Assembly: GCA_011503125.2 (NCBI GenBank)
Contig: WWBZ02000051.1
Coordinates: 3,472,001 to 3,536,000, forward strand
Direction: 5' to 3'
DNA from: Botryosphaeria dothidea
Lineage: Eukaryota; Ascomycota; Dothideomycetes; Botryosphaeriales; Botryosphaeriaceae
DNA length: 64,000 nt
The notes under the pieces are model-generated. The model was not told the origin of the DNA. It ran no database searches and saw only the letters and a list, made by a program, of their open reading frames with translations. Made by a program: the position numbers and the translations under genes. Of this stretch, positions 10,120 through 21,451 are shown piece after piece. Within the stretch, counting starts at the first letter, position 1; each line of letters opens with the position of its first letter.

Positions 10120-10971
10120 TTAGTTAGTCATCTCGCAAACTGCTTCGATAATCTTACAGGCCAACTTGGTCACCCAGTCCTTCACAGGCTGGTGAAGAAC
10201 TTCATCTCTGTCGAAGGCAGTTCCATTAGTCGAGGTGCATACAACACCGGCTGCAATGCTCCGTAACAGCATGGTATGCAGCTCTCCAAGTGTAACCGTC
10301 TGGTCATGAATACGTGCTAGCTCCTTGCGGACTTTGGCCTCTACGGCATGAAGAGCTCTGCGAGGAATGATCACCGGGATGGTGCCGTTTTTCCGAAGCT
10401 CCACAAACTCCACCCATGAGAACCGCTTTGCACGGACGGTAACAGGGAGCACTACGGCGTATGGGCCGGCTATCACGAATTCGTTGCCCTCGCTGGATAT
10501 CTTGACGTCGTGCAGATCTTCATGCTGAGGTTTCCGGGCCACGTCAGAGTGCGTGCGCTTCATAGTCTGACCTGGAGGGTTGCAGGGAGTCGGACTCACA
10601 TCCGTGATCGTTACGCTCCTCATCCTCAGCTTCGTAACCGCAGGATCAAGTTTTACGCTACTGAAGGTGCTGATCGGCTCTTTCCCATAAAGATGCTTGT
10701 GGCAGCCCGGGCATCGCGTCTCGTAGAAGCCATCCCGGTTGGTGGAAAGCCAGCCCATGAGGCAATTCTCGTGGAAGACGTCCTTACAGCAGGTGAGCTT
10801 AACAGTCTCACGAGGTTCCGGAGAAGCTTTAGGGATGATCTTACCAAAGCAGGCAGAACACTCGTTACCACCGTGCTGAATCTCCTTTTCTGATGCGGTT
10901 TGAAGCCTCGCTAGGAGCTCATCCCGAGACATCGATTCTGACTTCCCGCCAAAACCACAAAATACTATCAT
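10120..10971 (-). CDS. RING-type zinc-finger protein, 283 aa
   Basis: Single exon from ATG at 10971; a second in-frame ATG at 10932 is possible. A RING-like domain sits at about residues 37-90: ECSAC, then TCCKDVFHENC, then CPGC, followed by KHLYG. The remaining 190 residues hold a motif-poor alpha/beta region (VIAGPYAVVLPVTVRAKRF) and a helical C-terminus. Likely an E3 ubiquitin ligase or RING scaffold; target unknown. It matches the RING gene at 3837-4703 in length and layout (N-terminal RING, about 200 aa tail) but not in sequence outside the zinc ligands, so the two are at most ancient paralogues. Confidence 0.75.
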   Translation of the reverse strand: MIVFCGFGGKSESMSRDELLARLQTASEKEIQHGGNECSACFGKIIPKASPEPRETVKLTCCKDVFHENCLMGWLSTNRDGFYETRCPGCHKHLYGKEPISTFSSVKLDPAVTKLRMRSVTITDVSPTPCNPPGQTMKRTHSDVARKPQHEDLHDVKISSEGNEFVIAGPYAVVLPVTVRAKRFSWVEFVELRKNGTIPVIIPRRALHAVEAKVRKELARIHDQTVTLGELHTMLLRSIAAGVVCTSTNGTAFDRDEVLHQPVKDWVTKLACKIIEAVCEMTN

Positions 10972-11161
10972 TCTCGCTGTCGAGCTCGTACAGAGATTTC
11001 TGAGATGGCGTGTAGTACCGAGGGGCTGAAAGTTGATGGAAAGAGTTGGGACCCATCCTCAAGAATTTTGACTCAGCCGTTCACCCTGAATATTGGTGCT
11101 GAGTATTAACATTGTGAGGGGTGATTCATTCAAATTGGACAATGCAAATCCAAATCCATTT

Positions 11162-11822
11162 TTATAGATGCATAGAGGCGTGGACTATTTTTCCGATTAC
11201 TAGGCTGCAGGCTATGAGAATTGTATACGCCATGTTCCAAAGCAAGCATGGGTATGCGCGCGCACCCGGCCAGGTCGTTGGGACGTATTCCGACTCGACG
11301 CATGGAGCTTCCTCCACTCCCTCGTCACCATCGGCGCCCGAAATCACGCCGGAACTGTACCGATACCTCAATTCGATCCTGTGATCCCTGTTCTTCCCGA
11401 CGTGCTTCTGCATGATGTCTGCTATCCTTTCGCTCACCTCCCGGCTGGCGTGTTGGCGTAGATCTCATTTCCTGCAGCGGTGGCCATCACGCAGATGTCG
11501 CGGTGCACCAGAGAATTGAGACGCGCTCGGTAAGCATTCCTAACTACGATGGGCCTGCGCTCGTCTTTGTATGACTGATGCAGTCGAGGTTCTCCGTAGC
11601 TCTTAGCACAGCAGCTACCTTCCGGCCTATGTCGAAGCTATCTCCGACGGCAGTGTTCATCTTACAGCCGCCTCTCGGAATATTTTGGTGGGTTGAAACA
11701 CCAATCAAGAATCCCCGGTGGCCAGGAGATGTGTTACTGTCGGCGAGGTAGGTGCCATATCCGTCCAATGCCCTCGCGGGGCCGGACGAGGACATTCCCA
11801 TCCACCAGTCTATGCCGTCCAT
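11162..11822 (-). CDS. spliced hypothetical protein with C-terminal membrane helix
   Basis: Coding-like sequence continues through three frames. Segment 1 starts at ATG 11822 (MDGIDWWMGMSSSGPARAL). Segment 2 reads SYKDERRPIVVRNAYRARL and ends AGR at a GTGAGC donor near 11446. A GATCACAG acceptor then gives a phase-matched segment 3 (IELRYRYSSGVISGADGDEG) down to TAA at 11162. The 2-to-3 intron is convincing; the 1-to-2 junction (possibly GTTTCA...GATAG) is weak and could hide a frameshift. Segment 3 ends in a hydrophobic helix (MAYTILIACSLVIGKIV), suggesting a tail anchor. Family not recognised. Confidence 0.4.
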
Positions 11823-12456
11823 GGTTGATTATGAGGGAGCGCTGACTTTCATTACCTCACGTAACATGCGAAGAATTTAGACGCTCGTTATTCACTTCGC
11901 GACCACGTCTCGGGTTATATAGTCGGGGATAACCTCTCCGCCAGGAACTTTCAGCTTCTAGAAGCTAGTTGAGGCTGATTCTGTTACGCAAAATCATTCG
12001 ATGGTTTTGCTCCTATTAGCCCATGCATTTGCACTACTGGAGAAATTCCGGATCCCACGCCTTAGAACTGATGATGCGGGTCGCTTCTACAACACCGGAG
12101 CTAGGAGAACACCAAGTGGTGTGGGCTACTTATAGAAACCCCCATACTCACAAGAGGCAGTTTCTTGTTCAGTGGGGTCCAACGTTTTGCTTGCATTCTT
12201 ATACATCGGAGTTCCTCCTGGTGTTTGTTGAGATCTAGTTGCTAAAAGGACACAACATCAGGCTCTTGATCGAAACTTAGTAACTGGACGGATTCTTATA
12301 GTGACGCAAGCCTGTATTCTATGACAGTGGCTACGAGGGCGAAGAGGGGCTGAGTAGCACCGAGGCTATGTGTGGACATAATGGAATTGCAGGCTGCAAT
12401 AGGTAATGCTCGGAGGATCAGTGTAAGAAAAATTGAATTCAGATTGTTCTGCACAT
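11823..12456. other. intergenic, nothing supported
   Basis: No convincing frame on either strand. Confidence 0.4.
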
Positions 12457-14052
12457 TCAAATTGATGCGCGAAGCATACGACTCCGTGTCTTTACCCAGG
12501 CCTCAAATGCCTTTGCTGCCTCACCCAGGCTGTCATGGCCATGTAATGCCTTCTGATACCCTGCATCAAGAGATGGGTATTGGCTGGTCCTGAATTCTCC
12601 GTCGTACAATGCCATCTCCCGGTCCCGACTCTTCTGCTTTGGACCGTCCTCCATGTGATTGAAAATTCGACTCGCAATGGCTCCTTTAACATTAATCGTT
12701 GTGCGTTCCTTCCGCAACCGCTCAAACAGCTTCAATAGCTCCACAACAGCATCGTTCTCGCTATTCAGCCTCTCCCTCTGCCGACTGGGCAACCTGTTCC
12801 ATAGACCGAGTAGTGCCCCCAGCACGGCACCGTCTTCAACTGCCATTGCCGCCCCTTGGGCTTGGTACGGGAGTGTTGGGTGGCACGCGTCACCAAGAAG
12901 CACCGTCCGGTTCTGTACAAACCCGTCAGTTTTCGGCAGCTACAGTGACACGACGACATACTCGAGTCCAGCTCTCAAGCTCTTCGTGATGCATAAGTTT
13001 CCATTTCAGAACTGTGGAAATTTGGGATATGATCTTAGTCAAGCTGTCCGTGCTCGGTCAGTTTAGCGCTCAAGTCCGAGTAGGAGCTACTCACACTGTG
13101 TCCCATCCACAAAATGTGTCCCTCATCTCCCCGATATCGCCACTAGCAATCCTTGCGTCACGGCTCATATTGTCTGGCCGGATGAGGACCAGATTGAAGC
13201 ATTTGCCGCCCTGCACAGGATAGAAGACGCAGTGTTTGTGTGGGCCTAGCCAGATCGTCACTTTGGCCTGTTTGTAGAGCTTCTCCACATTTGCGTCCTG
13301 TAATGCTTGCAGCTGCTCCAATGATAGAGTCGCTCGGTATGCAAGGTCCCCCGTTTCTGTTGGTGGCGAAGCGTGGCCAAGAACGCTCTCTCGTGCCGAC
13401 GACCAAATGCCTGGTGTGAACGCGATATCAGCTCCCAGCTTCTATTAATCTTTGGGAAGATACCTGAGCATACCATCTGCACCGACAATTACGTCTCCAC
13501 TGTAAGTGTCACCATTTCTCAAAGTAATGGTGTTTCGAGAAACGTCAATATTCTGAACCTCTGATCCAAAGATGAAGGTGGCCCCGAGGCGCCTTGCTTC
13601 CTTGTACAGTATTTCAATATATGCCGAGCGGTGTATGACCCTATAGCACCCTTCAGTAAGTGGTAGTCGGTGAATAACAAAGTGTGAACATACATCCAAG
13701 GGGCTCCCATTGTCTGCACAATTTTCTTGCCATATATTATTGAGATCAGAAGCTTCCCATTGTCGTATCGGTTCAAGTCCATGGATTCAATAGTCGTAGC
13801 GCGCTCACTAACACTATGCAACAGCCCGAATGCATCCAACACTCGGCTGGCGTTGGGAGGGATCTGGATGCCGGCGCCGACCTGGGCGAATTTAGTGCAT
13901 GTACTGCGAATATCTCAATGACACCTTACCTGTCCAAGTCTGTCTGCCTTTTCGAACAGCACTGTTTCGAGCCCAGCCCGCCTGCAGGAGATTGCGCAGC
14001 ATATACCGCCAATACCCGCACCGATTATAATGACTCTGGAGATGGAAGCCAT
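12457..14052 (-). CDS. FAD-dependent aromatic monooxygenase (salicylate hydroxylase-like), 446 aa
   Basis: Six exons: 14052-13930, 13881-13694, 13640-13474, 13410-13095, 13052-12962, 12912-12457, with GT-AG introns of 42-61 nt; all phases agree and the protein is complete. The N-terminus has the FAD Rossmann motif GAGIGG (residues 11-16). Next comes VGAGIQIPPN, then the group A flavin monooxygenase signature GADGIWS near residue 158, and the second FAD/ribityl motif LLGDACHPTLPYQAQGA near residue 300. These are the landmarks of salicylate and 6-hydroxynicotinate type hydroxylases, which use NAD(P)H and O2 to hydroxylate aromatic rings; no signal peptide, so cytosolic. The real substrate is unknown. 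The broken acyl-CoA synthetase gene lies about 600 bp upstream on the same strand, so the two may have worked together in aromatic breakdown or a secondary-metabolite pathway. Confidence 0.88.
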
Positions 14053-14651
14053 GAAGCGCAATCGGGAGGGTCAGGTGGATTGGCGTTAGTGTTTTTCGAG
14101 TTCCTGAAAATCTCCACGTAGCAAGTTGAGAAGCATAAAGATATATATTCGCTAATTAAACTCTATCGGCATTCATGTGGCCACTGCCGTCGGGATAGAT
14201 TGTTTGTCATCCAGTTAGATTCGTCTCCACCTACTTGGAGTCTGGATTCAACGTGGTGGTCTCCCCAGGGCTAATTTTCTGTCGCCGAGGCAGATATCCA
14301 AGGTTGTAAACTCTCATCTTTGGCTGCTCGGACGCCCTATTGAGCCGGGAACAATAGAATCGCGCCAAGACCGGGTAGGACTGTCATGCATTAAGTTCAT
14401 GTGGGGTAGGCATGTTTTCGCGGGGATGGATAGGGAACAAAGAAACCATTCAAATCTTGTCGACAGAGTTGTAGGACAACCAGGGTATCCACGTATATGT
14501 TCAATAGGGCTCCCGGCGCAACGATGAACTGATGTGACTGAACAAGACAGGCATGGGCTCTGAGAACGAGAACACTCTTAAAGAAGGCGACTTCATCATT
14601 AGACGTGGCAATTCGTGAATTGTAGCAGTGGTTAGTCTGGCCTCTGAAGGA
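14053..14651. other. intergenic between monooxygenase and acyl-CoA synthetase genes
   Basis: About 600 bp, no open frame of note; should hold the monooxygenase promoter (upstream of 14052). Confidence 0.5.
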
Positions 14652-17117
14652 TCAAAGTCTCGCTGCCACCTGAAGACCCATTGCCCATTGCGTTAACGCT
14701 CCCAGGTCGGCCTCGGTGAATTCCACATATGTGCCACCCCTACCTTTCGCTCCCAACGCCTCTGGATGCCAGAGTATCTTGTCTGCACTCGACATGCCCT
14801 GTGCAATCTTTCTGATATCGATACCCTCTTCCTTCCATGGCCTCTTGTTCTGCTTGTTGTTATGCATGGGTTGCATGCTATTCGTGATGCGGAGGAACAC
14901 GGGAACCGCGTAATTGGGCAACACCTTCTGGGCGAAAGATAGAAGGGACGCATAGAAGGTAGCGGAGCGCAAATCCTCTGAAACATAAAGTGCGGCGTAT
15001 CCAGCACGTCCGTCAGACCCGGGCACCTCCACGCCATAAACAATAGCTTGCATCACTCCAGGATACCGGCCTAGTATCTCAGAGACTTCAACTGTTGACA
15101 CATTCTCACTCTTCCACCGAAAGGTGTCTCCCAAACGGTCGATGAAATACCATCGTCCATCCGAAGTGCGCCGGAGCGCGTCTCCGGTGCGATAGAAAAG
15201 GTCGCCTTCTTTGAAGACGTTCCGCTCGAATTTCTTAGCTGTAGCGCTCGGATCTTTCCAGTAGCTGGTAGTGTGTATTAGCAACAGGTATATGGAAATG
15301 AAAGACGCGCTTACCCTGTGAAAGCTTTCTCCTCTGGCACCCTGACAAGTATCTCGCCGCCGTCTTCGTACGGCTTCCGTCTGGCGAAGCCTCTCCTTGC
15401 ATCTCGATAGATGTCGCTTGTAATGTAGTCTACTTCAACGGGAACAAAGACGTGATGCAGTAGCCTCCGCAGTATCAAGCCGTGGTGGCCGACCGCTCCT
15501 TGCGAAAATTCTCCTGTTACCATAATCAGCTCTGTTACACGAGTACTATCAGGCTTCGTGGCTGGGCGTAAGGAGGGCTTGCGCGACTTCATATCATCGG
15601 AATCCACTACACCAAGGCAGCTCGAGTGTGTCAGGCATTACTGACCGCAGCATCTGTTAGCCAGAGCGAATAGACCTTGTGTACTGTTGAAACTTTCGTA
15701 CACGATTTCCACCCTGAAGCGCTAAACGAATCTTCGACAGACATCTAGTCGGAGCCTATTATTACCGAACATTAATTTCACGCGGTGCTGTTTGTCCAAA
15801 GGCGACGGGGCTGTTGCAAGGAGGTACCTTGCTGTCTCTCCCACATATCTATGCCACATTAGCTTCTATTGACGAATGAGTGATAATTATACTTACACAA
15901 AGGCTGTCGCGACACTGTCCCTCACATCGTTCCAGAAGTTAGTTGATGAAAACTTTTTGCCGATGCAGAGCGTGAGACCAGAGCATAGACATAATAAGGC
16001 AGCCACGCAACCAGCACCATGATACATAGGCATGCAGTTGTACAACCTGTCTCCATTAGGACCGGGAGAAAGACCGAGGGTGCGAATTCGACCGTCCAAC
16101 AGGAAGAAGACGCGGGCTAAGGTTAATTTGCATGCCTTGGGCATACCAGTCGAGCCGCTACGCGGAGAAGGTTAGCAAAGAGGCCAGTAGGCAGATTAAA
16201 CTTTGATGCACCTCGTATAAATCATACATATCGGAAAATCGGGCGGGAGTGTCTCCAAATAGTTTGACTCGGGGGTCTTAGAATCTTGAATGGTGAGGCG
16301 GGCTTTCTGATCCCCATCTAGCACAACGATCTTCATGCCCAGTTCACCCTCAATGCGCTCTCTTGCCTCCTAAATCCGAGACATGCCTTGCGAATCGGCC
16401 TCTACGAGAAGGACTCTGGCGCCGGAGATGCGAAGGCTATGAATCAGACTTTCTTTGCCGAGGGTGTAATTGATCAGCACCGAAGCAGAACCGATAGCCC
16501 ACAGGCCTAGCAGAGCAAAGATGAACTAGACGCTGTTTTGCATATAAAAGGCGGTTAGCTGACCCGGCTGTATACCGTTATCAAGCAGAAAGCTGCCGTA
16601 CCGACAGGCCTGGGAGTATGTCTCAATCCATGTATAGCTTCCACCACGCGACCAGAGACACTGCTCTCCCGGAAAGAGGCGTTTGGCCTGCGCTTCGAAT
16701 CTGTACCAAAGTGAATTGCGGTTTGCACGAGCTTTTTAGCTGTAACGAAGAATATCGTATTAGCGAGCTGGCTGCCCCACATGAGAAACTGAGGATGAGG
16801 AAAGGAAAGAGTTGGGTAATAACCCGTGGACGCCACCGGCTTGACCGTCAAGCATATGACGGGGTATGGATTCGACCTTGAATTACACCTCACAGGGTGA
16901 CTCACCAGCGGCTGCAAGTTCGTACTCCGTGGCTTTCAAATTCCATAAGTCACCTATGTCCTTCGTGAAATGGAACTTTGCGTCGAGATAGGAAATAAAC
17001 GAATAGACGGCAGCATGGATAGCCACCGCAGGAGCTGGTCGGAAGCAGATCCATTAGTTTCAAGCAAGGGATGTGACCGGTTTGTGTGTTGAAACACTGC
17101 AACCTACCGAGAGCCAT
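14652..17117 (-). pseudogene. FATP/very-long-chain acyl-CoA synthetase gene with three in-frame TAG codons
   Basis: A multi-exon acyl-CoA synthetase of the fatty-acid-transport-protein type can be followed from ATG 17117 (MAL) to TGA 14654-14652. Landmarks: FYMQN and FIFALLGLWAIGSA (membrane-associated N-part), the AMP-binding motif YTSGSTGMPKA split by an intron, PMYHGAGCVAALL, GAVGHHGLILRR, and the FATP signature DRLGDTFRWKSENVSTVEV. Introns are GT-AG, with AG acceptors such as GCGTAG. The frame is otherwise continuous but holds TAG at 16528-16526, 16372-16370 and 15724-15722. As I recall the family, Glu is usual at the first (NSPEFIF-like); none lies in a plausible intron. The enzyme would have activated long-chain or aromatic acids with ATP and CoA. 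As written it is nonfunctional unless stops are recoded. Confidence 0.8.
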
Positions 17118-18454
17118 TGTGTCAAACACTTTCCAACGATGGATGACGATTGGTGATACTTTTGAAAGATACTTTGAAGCAAGTCTTTGAATCCTTTGCT
17201 AGTCGTGAACGCTCAGGGCAATTCAGTGCCAGGAACCACAGTCGGTTGTCCGTGGGTGGACAGCCGCTCGAGGGCAAGGGCCGGCAGTGTTTGCTGGCAG
17301 TTGCAGTCGCGGGAGTTTGGGGTTCTCTGAGGTGTGGAATCTATCCTCTGATGTGTCGAAGGGTGCGGGGTTGGTCCAATGCCGTGCGTTTAATTAAGGT
17401 TGGCCGTCGCCGCGGGAAGGCCAGCTGCGGTGCTCGCCCAATCCGCATTATTGGATTGGAACATGTGCATTACTAGCACCCCGACATGATGAAGGCGCTG
17501 GCGTTCTTGCATCATTTCGCACTCGTATACAGGCATCGCGGGATTAATGAAGTCTATTTAGGAGAGCCCGGCATTCAGCAGCGGCCGCACTGTTTGCTCC
17601 GATCCCCGCAGTTCTCCGCATTCGACTGCCCCACCCGCAACGGCAGTGTTTCCGGCCTGCTCACCTGAGCCACGGATGTTCATCCGTGGCAAGCTGGTGG
17701 AGCATGCCGGGCGCATATTCCCCTCGACGCCAGCGTAGACCGTCTGCCGGATAGCGCAAGCACGTTGGACTCCCGTGCCAAACTGCGAGACCTTTTACAG
17801 GACTACCATGCATTGCATCGATCTTTTCCTCGAGTGCATTCAGCCTTGGCTGAAGTTCCTCCACAAGCCGGAATTCCGAAAGTAATATTGCAAAAAGCGA
17901 CGTGACGGAGAAGATGGCTTGGACGACTTGCCAACCGATGAGGCCCTCTGTTGTCTTCTTTATTCGTATTAACAGCTAGGTTATCCTTCGTTGGCCCATG
18001 TGCAGGCGTACCTGCTTATATTCCAAGAGATCGATATGTTTTGTAGTCGAAACAGCTTTACAGAGAGTGCTGGGCATGCGGCTTAGACACGTTGAACACG
18101 ATGCCCATGTTCATGACCAATGCGGAAACCATAGTATCTGCAAGCGCTCAGTCACGGGGCGTATAGCTTGCCTAGACTTCTGCAACAGGAGGCACTGAGC
18201 TGATATCTTCATTAGAGGCTCACTGAATTCGTCTGCGAAGTGATGAACAGAAATTTCGTCGTGAGACTCGCAATGTTGCACCGGCGGATCGACCTCCCAA
18301 TGTCTTCCTGTGAGTTCGGCCGGTATGTGGCGTGAAGGGCCAGCGAAATGGTATTCAGGAGCACAAATGTGTGTAACACGCGAATGTGATGGTATTAAGC
18401 TATTACTAGAAGTAATAGTAAGTGATGTGATTGGATGAATCAGGTGGCGCCCGG
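17118..18454. other. gene-poor; weak membrane/coiled-coil frame at 17661-18130 (-)
   Basis: On the minus strand, 17960-17661 reads as TTEGLIGWQVVQAIFSVTSL (a hydrophobic helix) then LVEELQPRLNALEEKIDAM (a heptad-like helix), ending at 17661. It can be joined through a 36-nt intron to LEYKQ upstream, but further upstream there are stops and no clear ATG. It may be a decayed small membrane protein. Nothing else supported. Confidence 0.3.
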
Positions 18455-18470
18455 AATTTTTATATTCCCA
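18455..18470 (+). promoter_or_regulatory. shared promoter box of paralogue A (TATA-like)
   Basis: AATTTTTATATTCCCA occurs here and again at 21223-21238, 219 and 214 bases before the ATGs of paralogues A and B. Conservation of both sequence and spacing suggests a duplicated core promoter with a TATAT element. Confidence 0.5.
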
Positions 18471-18688
18471 GTACTAGTGCACTTGATTTCCCTGAACAGT
18501 CTGCCTGTCTACTCCAACACAAACGCTTCAGCACGACAACCCGCGTCCTCCTCGCTGTTTATCACAAGTTCGCCTCAAACAAGTCCTGTAATTCCCATAA
18601 ATTCTCGCCTACGCCAACCATTCCCCTAGCAACAATGTTAACAACAGACAACTCTACGATCGACTGTTCTCACAGGCCACCATCCAAC

Positions 18689-19864
18689 ATGGCTTCTCCC
18701 ACCCATCACGACACATCAATCGCAATCCCCTTATAACCACCCACGCGGCGCGTAACCAGTCGAAGAACAAGATTTGTCAATCCCCACCTCAACTACGGCC
18801 TCCAAAACAAGAAATCTGCCTTGTAACATCTTCGAGAAGATTCGCCTCCTCCGAGACGGACATTCTCTGAACATCACCACTTGCGGCTCTATCTATCTTC
18901 GTAAGAGGGACTTCCAGCACCTCTACGCTCTACTGCAGAGCGACGAGGAGATCCGCCAATTCGTATTCGGTTCTCTGAGGCTCTATTACCTCCCCGAGAA
19001 GCGAAAGCTCACGTACAGAATGGCTCACAAAGTCCACCAAAATATGGCCTCGAACTTTAATTTCAACATAAAGCGCCGGTTATAAGAGCTCGCGGAGCAC
19101 TACGATGGCCGCACCGACCTTGCCCAAGGGTTCGCTGACTATCCTGAATGCAAATTGATAGAGATAGGATCCGAGCAGGTGGCGGATATTACCTGGGACT
19201 TCACACTCGCAAGACCCGCTGTGCAGTGCTGCTGCATTGTTGAGGTTGTTTACTCTCAGACTCATGATGCCGCGTTGGATAAGCTACGCCAACTCCTTCG
19301 GATAAATGCGGGTCGGCCCGGGTTGGGCATCATCATAAAGATTGGATACAATACCCCAGAGGCCCTTTTAAATCATCCGGAAAAGCTGGACAAGTCGATT
19401 TGCTATACCGTTCTCCGGTGGGAGAAGACAATTGACGAGAATGGCAAGAAAGACCTATGGGTCCGCCAGCCAATTCGAGAAGCGGTTGCACGCAGCAAGG
19501 TCGGGGTAATTCAGCCGGGCAAATTGGAGATCACCATGGAGGATTTCAATGGCATCAAGCACGTCCATGCCGACTACTCTCCCGAATCACCGACGAAGCC
19601 ACTCAACAGGTCCTGAAAGAGCGTCTGGTACTCACACATGAGAAGCTGGCTGAAGCTCTCAAGACAGCTGAGCAGAGCTATACGAACAGGCTGAAGTTCC
19701 CGCCAAAGGCTGATTCGGACTCGGAAGAGACGGCAAACTGTGATCACAACCCGGACTCTATGTCCAGCAGCAACAAGTCCGACACGACCTCAGAGGAAAG
19801 TGCGGACTATTCCCCTCCGAATCAGAAAGATCCGACCTATGAACCTGGCAAAACGATGGCGTAG
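18689..19864 (+). pseudogene. PD-(D/E)XK-like family, paralogue A, broken
   Basis: Aligned with paralogue B, the gene starts MASPTHHDTS at 18689 and meets TAA at once (18734-18736). The protein-like frame then reads RNLPCNIFEKIRLLRDGHSL to 19082, hits an in-frame TAA (19083-19085), and continues in the same frame (ELAEHYDGRTDLAQGFADYP) through the core VQCCCIVEVVYSQTHDAALD and GLGIIIKIGYNTPEALL. Near 19590 the frame shifts to give DEATQQVLKERLVLTHEKL and the tail ending KDPTYEPGKTMA. The core pattern (Asp strand, then hhhEVhYSQ) is what fungal PD-(D/E)XK nuclease-like proteins show. It has at least two stops and two frame changes. Closest relative in the window is B. Confidence 0.55.
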
Positions 19865-21222
19865 TTCCGTTTATACAAAGAGATTTTTTCTTAATTTCTT
19901 GTCGTGCTCACAGAAGGCCATTTTGGTAGCTTTGTTGAATTGTGATTGGTTCGCAAATACCAGATAATGAGTGGCGTGAGGAGGAGGGTAGGTGACCCGG
20001 TATCCTCTTATATAATAGCTATGTAACAAATTTTCGGTGTTGACCCTTGGTTCAACCAGACCCTGTTCCTCCTTACAGTTCATATTCCAAAAAGTTTTCA
20101 TTTTTGTGATCGCCAGCCAATGTTATTGTACAATTTGGCACGGAAATTGCATTTTTCATCGGGCCTGAATAGGTGGATGAGTGTTATCGGTTGCGGAAAG
20201 GTTTTACGAGAGTTATACGTGGTGACAGTGTAATTGATGGGATCAACATAAGAGTTTGTTTTCTTGCGTGATTTCGGCATTGAGCAGGATAGCGGAGGCA
20301 TCCATTTACAGATGGAAGAAAGCTGGTGGATCAGATGGACATTCGTCGTCTATATTTGGATTGCCAAGGTGTATACAAGGTGGGGCATACGGATTCGAAG
20401 CATTCGTCGCGATGTAGGTTTTCAGAAGGGTCCGTCCACATGTTTGCATCTCCTCCAAACTGCTGGATGTGGTTGAGCATGATTTATTTCACGACCCTCT
20501 CGGAGGGTTAAAACAATGGATTTTCATACGCAATGGAACCGTGAATACAATGAGAAATCAAAGACCTAGCAATAGTGGGAGTATATCAAGCGGTGATCGG
20601 AATGCGCACGTTACGCTCAGCGATGGAGCTGTCCAGAAGATGGCTGAGAGACTCAAAATTCAAAAGAAGGATATTCGCAGCTACATCTGCTTCAAGATCC
20701 CATTTGAACAAGTAGATGGAATTCATCGGCCCGCCTGAAATTAGCCGCGCTTGGAAGCTTCTATCCCATGAGTATTCCCGACGTTGGCCATTACATCATT
20801 GCTGCCCCATACCGACCCTTCCCTCCTCACGGTACAGTTCTGATACGCAGGTTATCAGACTAGCCGCAGGTCACCCAAGTCCGCCGATTGTAGAGAAGAG
20901 AAGAGATTCCTCTGACCAGAAACAAAATAGCATATCATGGAGCACAGCCGCTCTCGACCCATCTTTGAAAGGATCCATCGTTTTAGCTCCCATTGTGCGG
21001 CTCAGTGCTGCTTGCGCCGACAAATACAACCACCAACTTGGGATTCTTGACGCCGATCGTCAATCTCTGAACGCTTCTATAAGGTAAGCTGTTGTGTGAC
21101 TTGAAGGACTATGAAAAGGTAGTCGGGAAGACTTGTGAGCGTAACGTGTGAATATAATAGTGTTGAGCAATTTCTCGAATGGGTAGCAAATGAGATGCTC
21201 CAATGGATCAGCTGACTCCCGT
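19865..21222. other. spacer between paralogues A and B; faint GIY-YIG-like relic near 20326-20550
   Basis: A plus-strand frame near 20326 reads GVYKVGHTDSKHSSRCRF, then in another frame LLDVVEHDLFHDPLGGLKQW. This order faintly recalls T5orf172-type GIY-YIG domains (Y-K-h-G-x-T ... R, later a VE-hh-H helix). It is at least once frameshifted. Too weak to call a gene. Confidence 0.22.
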
Positions 21223-21238
21223 AATTTTTATATTCCCA
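21223..21238 (+). promoter_or_regulatory. shared promoter box of paralogue B (TATA-like)
   Basis: Same 16-base box as at 18455-18470, 214 bases before the ATG of paralogue B. Confidence 0.5.
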
Positions 21239-21451
21239 TTCGTAGGGGGAGTTGTCTTACTTGAAGGGTCTGTCTGCTTAATTTCCTAAACACCTCAGCG
21301 CAACAAGTAGCGACCTCACTACTTAACATAATTCACGCCCGACAGGTCCCGCAAGCCCAATAATCTCTTGCTCACAATCCGGAGTATCCTTAGCAACGCT
21401 GCTAACACCAGAGACCTCTACAACTGGATTTATCACCACCCACTCTCGATC

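Noticed and set aside
20326..20550. GIY-YIG (T5orf172-like) gene
   Set aside because: Only a faint motif order, at least one frameshift, and no start; kept only as a note on the spacer.
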